DNA from: Bacteroidia bacterium
Lineage (GTDB): Bacteria > Bacteroidota > Bacteroidia > Bacteroidales > UBA12481
Direction of reading: 5' to 3'
DNA: 9,546 bases
Assembly: GCA_026391235.1 (NCBI GenBank)
Contig: JAPLDV010000153.1
Location: 1-9,546, forward strand
Shown here: positions 1 through 7,400 of the stretch, piece after piece
Layout: each line of letters opens with the position of its first letter
Position numbering within the stretch: the first letter of the stretch is position 1
Translations under genes and position numbers: made by a program
Notes under the pieces: generated by a model
Databases searched by the model: none
The model's input: only the letters and a program-made list of their open reading frames with translations
Told to the model about the DNA's origin: nothing

Positions 1-2
1 TC

Positions 3-530
3 TACCTCAATTATGTAAGGGATATCAAGGACGCTCAGGTTTATATCATCTTAAGCTTTCAGAGAACCGGTTCGGGGGGCAAGGAGTACTCTTATTTCCT
101 GATCGGCCAGGAGCTGTTTGCAGGCATGAAGGATACACTGGTTTTTAGGAGTTCACCGGATAATACCGAAGACCAGATCCGGGAAGGACAAGTTCAATTG
201 TTAAAGCAGGGTTTTATGCGTTATGTAATTGCCACTCCCCTCGCAAAGCATATCCTTGTATCATTTACCGAGCCTATGTCGGCTGAAGTCACTACCGATA
301 AATGGAACAGCCGGGTATTCAGCGCCAGTGTAAACGGAATGCTGAACGGGCAAAAAGCATATAGCTCCAACGAGATATTCAGCAGCCTTTCAGCCAGCCG
401 GACCACATCGGAATGGAAAACGGATTTCAGCGTTGACTATAATCATAATTTCGACAAGTTCCTAATTGACGATCAGTGTTTCAAAGGACCGGCTGCTGTT
501 GATGCTGCTAACCTCTTGATCGTCAATTAG
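3..530 (+). pseudogene. 3' part of an outer-membrane-type Bacteroidota protein, truncated
   Basis: The frame is open from base 3 with no start codon in the window; the internal ATG at 126 lies mid-domain and is not a credible start. Visible are a YVRD..DAQVYI segment, a QRTGSGGKEYSYFLIG segment, and a DQIREGQVQLLKQGFMRYV helix followed by alternating beta-strand-like sequence (EVTTDKWNSRVF, ASRTTSEWKTDF). From memory, this resembles a widespread uncharacterised Bacteroidota family of roughly 400 aa: a conserved soluble N-terminal part followed by an outer-membrane beta-barrel. Here the barrel part stops after only a few strands, at a TAG lying inside a perfect 23-bp inverted repeat, and the last 16 or so residues do not look like barrel strands. 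I infer loss of about half the protein by rearrangement. A short variant or an assembly error remain possible. Function unknown; likely outer membrane. Confidence 0.6.
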
Positions 531-539
531 GAACTTGTC
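453..539. repeat. Perfect 23-bp inverted repeat with 41-nt loop
   Basis: Bases 453-475 are the exact reverse complement of 517-539, separated by a 41-nt loop (476-516). The left arm encodes DKFLIDD of the truncated barrel gene. The right arm supplies that gene's TAG stop (528-530) and a TTG that can serve as the -33 element for the methyltransferase. Complementarity ends abruptly on both sides (C452 against A540). No T-run follows, so it is not a normal intrinsic terminator. It could be a rearrangement scar, a recombinase site pair or a structured RNA 3' end. Confidence 0.8.
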
Positions 540-561
540 ACTCGAATAACCACTATCTTTG
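534..561 (+). promoter_or_regulatory. Bacteroidota-type -33/-7 promoter for the methyltransferase
   Basis: TATCTTTG at 554-561 matches the Bacteroidota -7 consensus TAnnTTTG exactly. A CTTG at 534-537 lies 16 nt upstream as a weak -33 element. The box ends 4 nt before the ATG at 566, so the predicted transcript would start at or within a few bases of the start codon, giving a leaderless mRNA. The -33 half lies in the right arm of the inverted repeat. Confidence 0.5.
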
Positions 562-565
562 TCAG

Positions 566-1768
566 ATGGAAAACAATCCAACAGGCATTTTTTTCGATAA
601 GCTTGCACAGGCTATTGATAGCAAAGAGCTGATTAAACTGGTTATCAGCAATCAGAAAATCAAATCTTCAGATCTTCAGAGTATAATTGTCACCATCGCT
701 CAGCTGAAACGCGGGTACCGGCTTAATTTTGTTTACCGGCATGCTACAAAAGATATTACCAAGAACTATGAGTTTGCCGAAGGGATCGAGCTACTTAAAA
801 GAGCCAATCGAACGGATTTTAATAATGCCGACCTGTTCAGCAACCGCGAAAACGCTTCGCTTGTCACGACACCATCGGGGAAAGTAAAGATCAGCACGCA
901 TGAACCTACCCTGCAACCGGTTACCCTATTTCATCACGACAGAACAAAGGAGCGGCTGATCAACACCGTTGGCAATATCTATCTGAGAGAGCTGGGAATT
1001 ACCAATGCTAATTGGGAGGTCCGGCGGGAAATGAGCGATAAGTATAAACAAATTAACCGTTATATCGAACTGATAGAACCTGAGATAAAGGAACTTGCAC
1101 TACATTCTGATTATCATGTTGTTGATATGGGATCAGGCAAAGGGTACCTGACTTTCGCCCTTTATGATTATCTCGCAAATAATTTGGAAAAAATTCCATT
1201 AATGACCGGCGTTGAATTCAGGGAAGATTTAGTAAAATCCTGCAATTTAATTGCGGAATTATCAAAATTCGATCATTTAAATTTTATTTCCGGCACCATT
1301 GAAAAGGTTGCAATAAATAAAATCGATATTTTAATTGCTTTGCATGCATGCGATACTGCCACTGATGATGCTATTTACAGAGGAATTACTTCCAATGCTT
1401 CATTAATTGTTTGTGCTCCCTGCTGCCATAAGCAAATCAGAAAAGAATTAAATGTGACCAATGAGCTGAATCATATTGTTAAATACGGAATCCTGAAGGA
1501 ACGTCAGGCTGAAATAATTACCGATACTATCAGGGCAATGATCCTGGAAGCTTACGGATATAAGACCAAAGTATTTGAATTCATTTCAACAGAGCATACC
1601 CCTAAAAATGTGATGATCATTGGCCGGAAAACGGCTAATGAAAATCCCGGTAAACAGAGAATCTTAAATGACATTCAGGCTATCAAGGAATTTTTTGGGA
1701 TTACAGAGCATTACCTGGAAGCGCTTTTTCAATCGCATGGACAAGAGCTCTTCTCGAGACAGGCTTAG
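566..1768 (+). CDS. Class I SAM-dependent methyltransferase (Methyltransf_32-like)
   Basis: A 400-aa protein with a Rossmann-type methyltransferase domain from about residue 170 to 355. The SAM-binding motif I is VVDMGSGKG at residues 185-193. LHACDTATDDA at 259-269 and the cysteine-rich CAPCCHK at 283-289 are typical of the Methyltransf_32 group (related to GSTCD and METTL25), to which I assign it from memory. The N-terminal 150 residues form a separate domain (FFDKLAQAID, LKRGYRLNFVYRH) of the kind found in Bacteroidota members. The start at 566 is the only Met before the conserved N-terminus. No Shine-Dalgarno is seen, and a -7 box abuts the start. The natural C-terminus is probably near FGITEHYLEALF; the last dozen residues are read from DNA antisense to the response regulator. 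Likely cytoplasmic. The substrate is unknown: RNA and protein are both possible, and I see no RNA-binding domain that would decide it. Confidence 0.85.
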   Translation: MENNPTGIFFDKLAQAIDSKELIKLVISNQKIKSSDLQSIIVTIAQLKRGYRLNFVYRHATKDITKNYEFAEGIELLKRANRTDFNNADLFSNRENASLVTTPSGKVKISTHEPTLQPVTLFHHDRTKERLINTVGNIYLRELGITNANWEVRREMSDKYKQINRYIELIEPEIKELALHSDYHVVDMGSGKGYLTFALYDYLANNLEKIPLMTGVEFREDLVKSCNLIAELSKFDHLNFISGTIEKVAINKIDILIALHACDTATDDAIYRGITSNASLIVCAPCCHKQIRKELNVTNELNHIVKYGILKERQAEIITDTIRAMILEAYGYKTKVFEFISTEHTPKNVMIIGRKTANENPGKQRILNDIQAIKEFFGITEHYLEALFQSHGQELFSRQA

Positions 1769-2075
1769 GGACGTAACCGTCCATGCCATTGTTCATGCAT
1801 TCTTCCTCATCGAAATAGGCAGTAACGGCAATAATCGGGGTAGGAGGTTTTCTTCCTAAATCTTCCTCAAGAAACCGAATGGCTCTGGTTGTTTGAAATC
1901 CGCTTATTACGGGCATTTGAATGTCCATCAGCACGATGTCGATGCACTGCTTTTTAAGGGTGTCGAGTGCAGAAAAGCCATCCGGTGCGAAGTGCAGGGT
2001 ACAGGGATAATCTTTGAGAAGGCATCCAATTAGTTTTCTGTTTAAAGAGGTGTCATCTACAACCAGAATATCCAT
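1701..2075 (-). CDS. Single-domain (CheY-like) response regulator
   Basis: A complete receiver domain of 124 aa with no output domain. With the start at 2075 (MDILVVDD), the acidic pocket is D7-D8, the phospho-acceptor D51 sits in LMDIQMP, the conserved Thr is T85 in AVTA, and the conserved Lys is K104 in PKPVS. All catalytic residues are present, so it should accept phosphate from a histidine kinase. The sequence resembles receiver domains of hybrid kinases. The frame stays open to 2159, and an ATG at 2102 (MNLTK) is an alternative start. I prefer 2075 because receiver proteins normally begin a few residues before the first strand and because the candidate -7 box overlaps 2102. It is cytoplasmic. 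No cognate kinase is in the window. Its 3' end overlaps the methyltransferase by 68 nt tail to tail. It lies downstream of the T9SS cargo genes on the same strand and shares an upstream motif with the giant surface gene. Confidence 0.9.
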   Translation of the reverse strand: MDILVVDDTSLNRKLIGCLLKDYPCTLHFAPDGFSALDTLKKQCIDIVLMDIQMPVISGFQTTRAIRFLEEDLGRKPPTPIIAVTAYFDEEECMNNGMDGYVPKPVSRRALVHAIEKALPGNAL

Positions 2076-2101
2076 GGATGTGTGTGTTTTTGTTAAGTTC
2101 A

Positions 2102-2131
2102 TAAACGTACAATAAAAGCGGAAGAATCCAA
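2102..2131 (-). promoter_or_regulatory. Candidate promoter of the response regulator
   Basis: Reading the - strand, TTGG (2131-2128) is followed after 18 nt by TACGTTTA (2109-2102), a 7/8 match to TAnnTTTG. Transcription would begin near 2097 and leave a leader of about 20 nt before the ATG at 2075, which supports that start. The match is imperfect, so this is tentative. Confidence 0.3.
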
Positions 2132-2171
2132 CTGTCCAATATATGCTGCCCTCATACAATCTTTTCCGGGC

Positions 2172-2194
2172 TTGCGGAAATCACGTAGCCGGGA
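2172..2194 (-). promoter_or_regulatory. Copy 1 of a shared 23-nt upstream motif (possible operator)
   Basis: On the + strand this stretch carries the blocks TTGCGGAAA, CACGTA and CCGGGA, each separated by one variable base. It matches 9465-9487 at 21 of 23 positions. It abuts the stop codon of the 74-aa gene (2195-2197) and lies about 100 nt upstream of the response-regulator start. A half-site palindrome, TTTCCG-N6-CGGAAA (2163-2180), overlaps its left end. I infer a binding site for a shared regulator; no regulator has been identified. Confidence 0.45.
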
Positions 2195-2419
2195 TTAAAT
2201 TTCCCTTCTTCGGTAGCTCTTGATAATTTTGCCATCTTTCACCAGATCCACATCAACATCGTAACCCTTAAGCAGTTGAAGTTCTTTTTCTGCTGAAAGA
2301 AAGTCGGGGGACCAATACGAAAAGAAAATTTGTCCAACGCAGGATTCTCTGGCGCGAACCAGGATTCTTTCGTTCTGAGCCTGGGTATGGGCAAATGAAA
2401 GGTCGGTATTCAAATTCAT
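2195..2419 (-). CDS. Small hypothetical protein, 74 aa
   Basis: I do not recognise this protein. It is soluble-looking, with no signal peptide or membrane segment, a central aromatic stretch (QIFFSYWSPDF), an EKELQLLKGYDVDVDLVKDGK segment, and a basic C-terminus (SYRRREI). Its ATG at 2419 follows the TAA of the 498-aa secreted protein (2424-2426) by only 4 nt in the same direction, so co-transcription and translational coupling are likely. The leader aactaacaaa is A-rich without Shine-Dalgarno, as usual in Bacteroidota. The balanced, charged composition and the tight spacing argue for a real gene. A chance open frame cannot be excluded at this length. Confidence 0.5.
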   Translation of the reverse strand: MNLNTDLSFAHTQAQNERILVRARESCVGQIFFSYWSPDFLSAEKELQLLKGYDVDVDLVKDGKIIKSYRRREI

Positions 2420-2423
2420 TTTG

Positions 2424-3920
2424 TTAGTTGCTGTTGCAAATCATTTTAATTGCTTTCACCATCGCCCTATCACCGGTTTTCAGGATAATCCTGGCCGTAT
2501 AAATGCCCGGGCTGAAATGCACTGATGCCAGGCTGATACTATATTGGCCCTCCGTCTTTTGCTCATCGGATATTTGCATGACCTTTTCGCCCAGCATGTT
2601 TAGTATTTCAATGGATACCTTGCCCGATTTGGGTATAAAATAGCTGATCGTGGCCTGGCTGCTGAATGGGTTCGGATAGGAGGTAATGGCCGGAATTCCT
2701 TTGTCGCCGCTATCTTCCCCGAAGGTTTCAATTCCCGTCCCCAGATTAACCGTTACCGGGAATGCTGCAGATACTGCCCCTGTATGGCACCCGTTAAATC
2801 CGGCAACCGTGACTACACCGCTGATGGCGCTGCTGCCATAGGAAACCGTGATGGAGGCGGTATTTCCCCCGCTGCTGATTTCAGCTCCAACCGGCAGCGA
2901 CCAGTTATAACCGGTTGCATTGGTGATCGGGGATACACTGTAAACCACGCCTGCCTGTCCCTGCGTAACAGTGCCGCCCCATAGGCTGTTTACCGTTCCG
3001 GCAGCATCCGGAACCGGACTTTCGGTAACCGACCCGTTTACAAAGTACGAACTCTGCGGACTATCGGTCAGGATGATTGATGCGGATGGGGGGCCCTGGT
3101 ATTCACAGGAAGTCCCGTTATCGGTCCAGGTAAGTGCCGCGGAGCCACCCGAATAATTGAAAGTCAGTGTAAATAAAACCGAGCCGGCCTCCAGGGTTAT
3201 GCCTTTCCCTCCCGATGGAACAGACCCATTTACCGAGATGGTCCCCGGCGTTGGATTATTGACCGTTAATCCCGAAAATTCCGGATTGGTTCCCGAAGAC
3301 TGAAATGTCAGAACCGCAGGATCATATTGCATGGTGAGCATAACTGCCCCGATATCGATAAAGGAATAAACCATCACCGGAACATCAACGGATGAACCCA
3401 CACAGGCCTTCACCACCGCAGCTTTGGTTAAGGGAGCCTCCCGGGGTGAGCTTAATGAACCACTGAAATAATAAGCGTCGGATGGAAGGTCATTGAGTAC
3501 ACCTCCGTTCTTATCCCACCACTGGCAGGATGAGCCCTCATTAACCCAGGTAATTGCGATGGGTCCGTCGCTGATTCTCGCAAACGTAATATTAAAAATA
3601 AGTGTGTTGTCGGGCAGGCTCACTCCGGGCCAGATATACCAACCAAGGGCAATCACCCCCGAAATGCCCAGGTTCGAAGCCAGGTTTCCACCCAGAAGCG
3701 GCCCCGTGGTAACAGCCACGGCCGTAACCCGGGCAGCGTCGTAGTTGAGTTTCAGATTACAGCTTCTGATATCGTTGAAATTCGAAACGGTAACCGGTAC
3801 GGTAATTACTGACCCGTCGCTGACCACGGTCCCGGCAATGACGATTGGAGCATTTTGCGCATACATGCTGCTGCCTGTCAGAAACATGATGCAACAGAAT
3901 ATGGAAATTTTCTTTTTCAT
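2424..3920 (-). CDS. T9SS-secreted protein with two cohesin-like domains and a PKD-like domain
   Basis: A 498-aa secreted protein. Residues 1-21 form a Sec signal peptide (KKK, hydrophobic core, MYA cut before QN). Residues 25-157 and 165-299 are two cohesin-like beta-sandwich modules. Each has the strand pattern VPVTV.NF..I....LKLNYD / VPVMVYSFIDIGAVMLTMQYDPAVL, an LFTLTF or LIFNITF strand, and a final ITW/LTW...SCQW/SCEY segment. Residues 302-393 resemble PKD-like domains (ATGYNWSLPVGAEI, GCHTGAV). Residues 414-498 are a T9SS type A sorting domain (SYPNPFS, ISYFIPKSGKVSIEILNMLGEKV, GIYTARI). The sorting domain should direct transport across the outer membrane and attachment to, or release from, the surface. 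No catalytic domain is seen, so binding or scaffolding is the likely role. The second module resembles the cohesin-like module of the giant gene upstream (shared VGAV/IGAV, PAVL and CEYxGP motifs). The start at 3920 is set by the signal peptide. Confidence 0.88.
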   Translation of the reverse strand: MKKKISIFCCIMFLTGSSMYAQNAPIVIAGTVVSDGSVITVPVTVSNFNDIRSCNLKLNYDAARVTAVAVTTGPLLGGNLASNLGISGVIALGWYIWPGVSLPDNTLIFNITFARISDGPIAITWVNEGSSCQWWDKNGGVLNDLPSDAYYFSGSLSSPREAPLTKAAVVKACVGSSVDVPVMVYSFIDIGAVMLTMQYDPAVLTFQSSGTNPEFSGLTVNNPTPGTISVNGSVPSGGKGITLEAGSVLFTLTFNYSGGSAALTWTDNGTSCEYQGPPSASIILTDSPQSSYFVNGSVTESPVPDAAGTVNSLWGGTVTQGQAGVVYSVSPITNATGYNWSLPVGAEISSGGNTASITVSYGSSAISGVVTVAGFNGCHTGAVSAAFPVTVNLGTGIETFGEDSGDKGIPAITSYPNPFSSQATISYFIPKSGKVSIEILNMLGEKVMQISDEQKTEGQYSISLASVHFSPGIYTARIILKTGDRAMVKAIKMICNSN

Positions 3921-3938
3921 GGGGCAGTAATTTTTGAA

Positions 3939-3967
3939 GTTCTCTTTTTGAAAAATAAAAAGAGAAC
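3939..3967 (-). promoter_or_regulatory. Second hairpin overlapping the terminator
   Basis: Bases 3939-3949 and 3957-3967 form a perfect 11-bp inverted repeat with a 7-nt loop (3950-3956). In the - strand RNA this hairpin would pair the terminator's U-tract with a downstream A-rich segment. It shares four bases (3964-3967) with the terminator stem, so the two structures compete. It lies 19 nt upstream of the ATG at 3920. It could act as an alternative structure, as a stabilising 5' hairpin of the downstream mRNA, or have no function. Confidence 0.4.
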
Positions 3968-3996
3968 GGGAGGAGTTTCCTCCCGTTCCCTCTTAA
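3950..3996 (-). terminator. Strong intrinsic terminator after the giant surface gene
   Basis: On the - strand, GAACGGGAGGA (3988-3978 region read as its complement) pairs perfectly over 11 bp with TCCTCCCGTTC (3974-3964), around a 3-nt AAC loop. The stem extends outward through wobble and A-T pairs, and a TCTTTTTATTTTT tract follows. It lies directly after the TAA at 4001-4003 and before the ATG at 3920. It should end most transcripts of the giant gene and separate the two secreted-protein genes, although read-through remains possible. Confidence 0.85.
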
Positions 3997-4000
3997 TCAA

Positions 4001-4429
4001 TTACTTTGTATTCACGATTTTGATGGTTTGAGTCAAAACCGAATTATCAGTAATCAATCTGATCGTGGCATAATACAAGCCCGAATTCATTGTATGGGCA
4101 TCCATCATAAAGGAATGGTTTCCTGCAGTTTGCGGCTGGTTAACCACTTGCTTCACTATCCGTCCGAGCATATCCCGGATTTCCAGGATCACCTTCCCTT
4201 TAACCGGCAGGCTATAGGCGAAGTTGGTGACTCCGCTGAACGGGTTGGGATAATTGGCAAAGGCCAGCAGTTCCGACAGCGGATTCAGGTTGATCGGCAA
4301 TGAGGATGCTTTGATGACACGGATTCGCAAGGAGGCATCACTGATCACTTTATAGTTCTGATCGGCCAGTTCGTGAGTACCAGCTGATCCTGAGTTCGTC
4401 GCCCAGAACTGCATATTGAACGGGAACAT
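4001..4429 (-). CDS. C-terminal fragment: end of cohesin-like module plus T9SS sorting domain
   Basis: A 142-aa open frame whose real content begins near ELADQNYKVISD (residue 20). The residues before that are a shifted reading of the preceding module, so the ATG at 4429 is probably not a genuine start. ELADQNYKVISDASLRIRVIKAS supplies the last strands of the cohesin-like module begun in the middle fragment. Residues 57-142 are a T9SS type A sorting domain (FANYPNPFSG, FAYSLPVKGKVILEIRDMLGRIV, MNSGLYYATIRL, KIVNTK). On its own this piece has no signal peptide and could not be exported. It overlaps the middle fragment by 80 nt in a different frame. The stop at 4001 is followed immediately by the strong terminator. 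Confidence 0.8.
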   Translation of the reverse strand: MFPFNMQFWATNSGSAGTHELADQNYKVISDASLRIRVIKASSLPINLNPLSELLAFANYPNPFSGVTNFAYSLPVKGKVILEIRDMLGRIVKQVVNQPQTAGNHSFMMDAHTMNSGLYYATIRLITDNSVLTQTIKIVNTK

Positions 4430-7400
4430 TTCGGTCGCTCCTCAGATAAACACCTTCAACGGATACCTGATCCGACGGATAATCCATGATCAGGGATATT
4501 GCGCCTACCTGCAGGTTCGATTCCGACGTTACCGGGAGTTCAAATTCTGCGGCATTGGCAACCTGGGTAGTCTCGCTGTAGTTGAGCTCAAGCGTACGCG
4601 GGGCTGATTTCAAACCGGTGAAACTCCCGTTAAAGTCGCCTGTGACCAGGCCGTAGAAGTCCTGAGTGAGGTTTGTGTTCAAGACAGTAATGACCGGATT
4701 GCCGGCGGCACCCGGATTGGCACTGATGGTTTCGCCTGCTTTCCAGAATGACCAGGGTGGCGTAAAACCGGTAGTGAAGGCACTAAGGAAGTAGCCTTGA
4801 ATCGCTGCGGCATCGTTGGATAGCAGTGAAAGGTCGTTATCGACATCACCGGCCAGAAACTTAGCCTTTTGGATCGGATAAGGGGAAACTCCCCAGAAGT
4901 TCACCTGGGCAGCATCGGTGGCATTGATACCACCGGGAGCTTTGCTGGAAGTGATGATCACCTCGTAGGGACCGGAGCATACACCGGTGAAGGTATAAAC
5001 ACCTAACGAATTGGTTGTTGTTACAAGAGCCCCCGGATTCATCGTAACAGTCACGTTCATCGGGGTGAGGTTGGAATCAAGGTACTTAACCGTGCCGGAA
5101 ACCGTAAGGCCGGAAACGGTAACTGTCTGAGGTGCCGTATTGGTAAGCCCGCTGCAATCTGTTACCGTCCAGGTGACTGTTGTCACACCCAATGGATAAG
5201 TTGTCGAAGGATGATCATTCGTCACAAGCAGACTACCCGTCGGCGTGCAGTTGTCCGATACGGTCGGTGAACCGAGGGCCACGCCGGTTGCATTGCAGCC
5301 CGAATTGGTCGGGACCGCTACGTTTGCGGGAGCCGTAATCAACGGAGCCGTAATATCGTCAACCGTATACACATAGGTCCAAACCGTTGATTTCGGCTGG
5401 TAATCGGTATAGGTATAGGTATAGGTTACCGTACCTTCACAGTTGACTATACTGCTGGTCATTACCGGTACCGGAGTTGGGATAACTGTTCCGCAAGCGT
5501 CGGTTACTACCGGCACACTGGCTGGTACTACTGCATCTGAAACACATTGTACCGTGCTGCCTCCCGGGGTACCAACAACAGGTGCGGGTTGATCCTGAAG
5601 CACCAATTCAACTGAAAGGGTTCCTGTACATCCGTTTGCTGCTGTAACCAGGACAGTATAAGTTCCAATTGCCAATCCGGATGGATCTTCTATTGCAGAT
5701 ATGAATCCGCCAGGACCTGCCCATGCAAATGCGAACGGACTAACCCCGGCTCCTACCGACAAATTAATGCTGCCGGTGGGCACCAGTGGGCAAGCAATGT
5801 CAACATGCGTCTGGGTTAATGCCAGGTCAACACAGGCGGCACAAGGAACTAAAGGTTGGAATCCCGGTGTTGTTGGAGCTGCATCATCCCCGCTGGTTAA
5901 CCAAGGCAAATAAGTTACCGCACCGCTGATTTTTAAAGCCACGGCGGCAGCTACAGTTGTGCCGTACCAGTTGCAGGTTGCGGCAATTGTAGCTGTAGTA
6001 GTATTCCTAATACCATATCCGGTGGCTAACAGTGAATTATTGTTTACAAAAGTTGTGGTAGCTTCATGTGTGTTATACGGTTGAATTAACACTGCATCAA
6101 TTACGCCGCTAATGAGGTTGTTGGCAATTTGTGTTCCGGTTGCTTTACCAAGAACCCTGATACCAAATTCACCTGTTAAACCCTCAGCATTTGAAATTGC
6201 GTTACCTGAAATAACAGCATTTGTTATATCACCACCCGTTCCGTTACTTGAGTTATTCCAGGTAGAAATACCACGTCGATTTGGCTTAAGGTTTAAAAGG
6301 ATGTTATTAGATATCGCTACATCTGTAAAGCCACCCAGAGGAGTTCCACCAGTGTAAGAACTTGCAACAGAGATTCCAGCACCTCTTTGATTGGTTGTTC
6401 CCCAGCCCATGTCGATGGTGTTGCCTGAGATTAATTGCTTCTGAGTATTATGGCTTCCACCATAATTCATCATGAAGATTACGTCACTTGCGCTAAAGTC
6501 TTTTAGAGGATTTTGGTAGAGAAAGTTGTTGGTGATCTCGGTCGGTCCCATCCATTTTTCAATGAGAATAGGGTTATCGCTTCCGCCAAAAACTTTATTG
6601 TTGTCAAATACAAGTTTTGGCGTTGTAACTGTGAAATATCCCGCAATGAGCCCATAGTTTATCTTAGCAGTTTGCGTGGCAGACTGTACACCCCAGATTT
6701 CATTGTTGGATATGGTAATGGTACCCGGACCGGTTAGAGTTCTAATATTAACACCGTTAGAGGCTACACTTGAAGCGGGCCCGGTTTTGATGGTAAACCC
6801 ATCAACCTTTACATCTCCGCTCAGGTTATGTATATACACGATATCCCCTGCAGTGGTATTCAGTGAGCGGTCAACAATGGTATTTGCAGGGCCCTGACCC
6901 AGGACCTGAATGGATTTGGCAATGTCCATTGAACAATCGAAATTCCCTGGTCCCACATTTACCGTCCACCCCGTCGTACCTGCAGCATCAATCCCACGCT
7001 GTATCTGCGCATCAGGATAACCTGGAGCATCAAAGCTATTTGCAGTAACATAGGTATTGACCGTATTCACATACACGAAGCCCAAGGTTGGATTATCAAT
7101 TTCGTGGTAGATCATGTCCTCAAGGCTAAATAGGTCTGTCAAGGGCATCGCGGATGGCAAAACGCCATAGAAAGTGCAGGCTCTTGCATCAATGTCTTGG
7201 GTTGATGCATTAACAATTTGATTTCCAAATCCGGCAGCGGCTGCGGAAGCTCCGAAGATTTCGGCTCCCATAGTCAGGGCTCCGGTAACTCCATATGCAT
7301 AGTAGTTCTGGTCATTGTTTGAAAGGTTATTTCCTCCCGTAAGGGCTACTGAACCACTTTGATATAATAGGATCCCGGTACCACAGTAATTATCAGGATG

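Noticed and set aside
221..406. 61-aa open frame on the - strand
   Set aside because: It is antisense to the truncated barrel gene, with no domain and no promoter or leader signal.
453..539. Integron attC site or intrinsic terminator
   Set aside because: The arms are perfectly paired with no extrahelical bases and no recognisable core site, which does not fit attC. No T-run follows either arm, which does not fit an intrinsic terminator.
453..539. Fold-back library artefact
   Set aside because: Such an artefact should continue as reverse complement of the left flank beyond the arm, but the match ends sharply at 23 bp. It is not fully excluded as an assembly join.
2076..2159. N-terminal extension of the response regulator up to 2159
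   Set aside because: The extra residues are not receiver-like, and a candidate promoter lies inside this stretch. Receiver proteins normally begin just before the first strand, as at 2075.
5406..5423. Hexamer microsatellite (GGTATA three times) as a phase-variation tract
   Set aside because: It encodes alternating Thr-Tyr in a beta-strand (TYTYT). A change in hexamer number keeps the frame, so it cannot switch the gene on or off.
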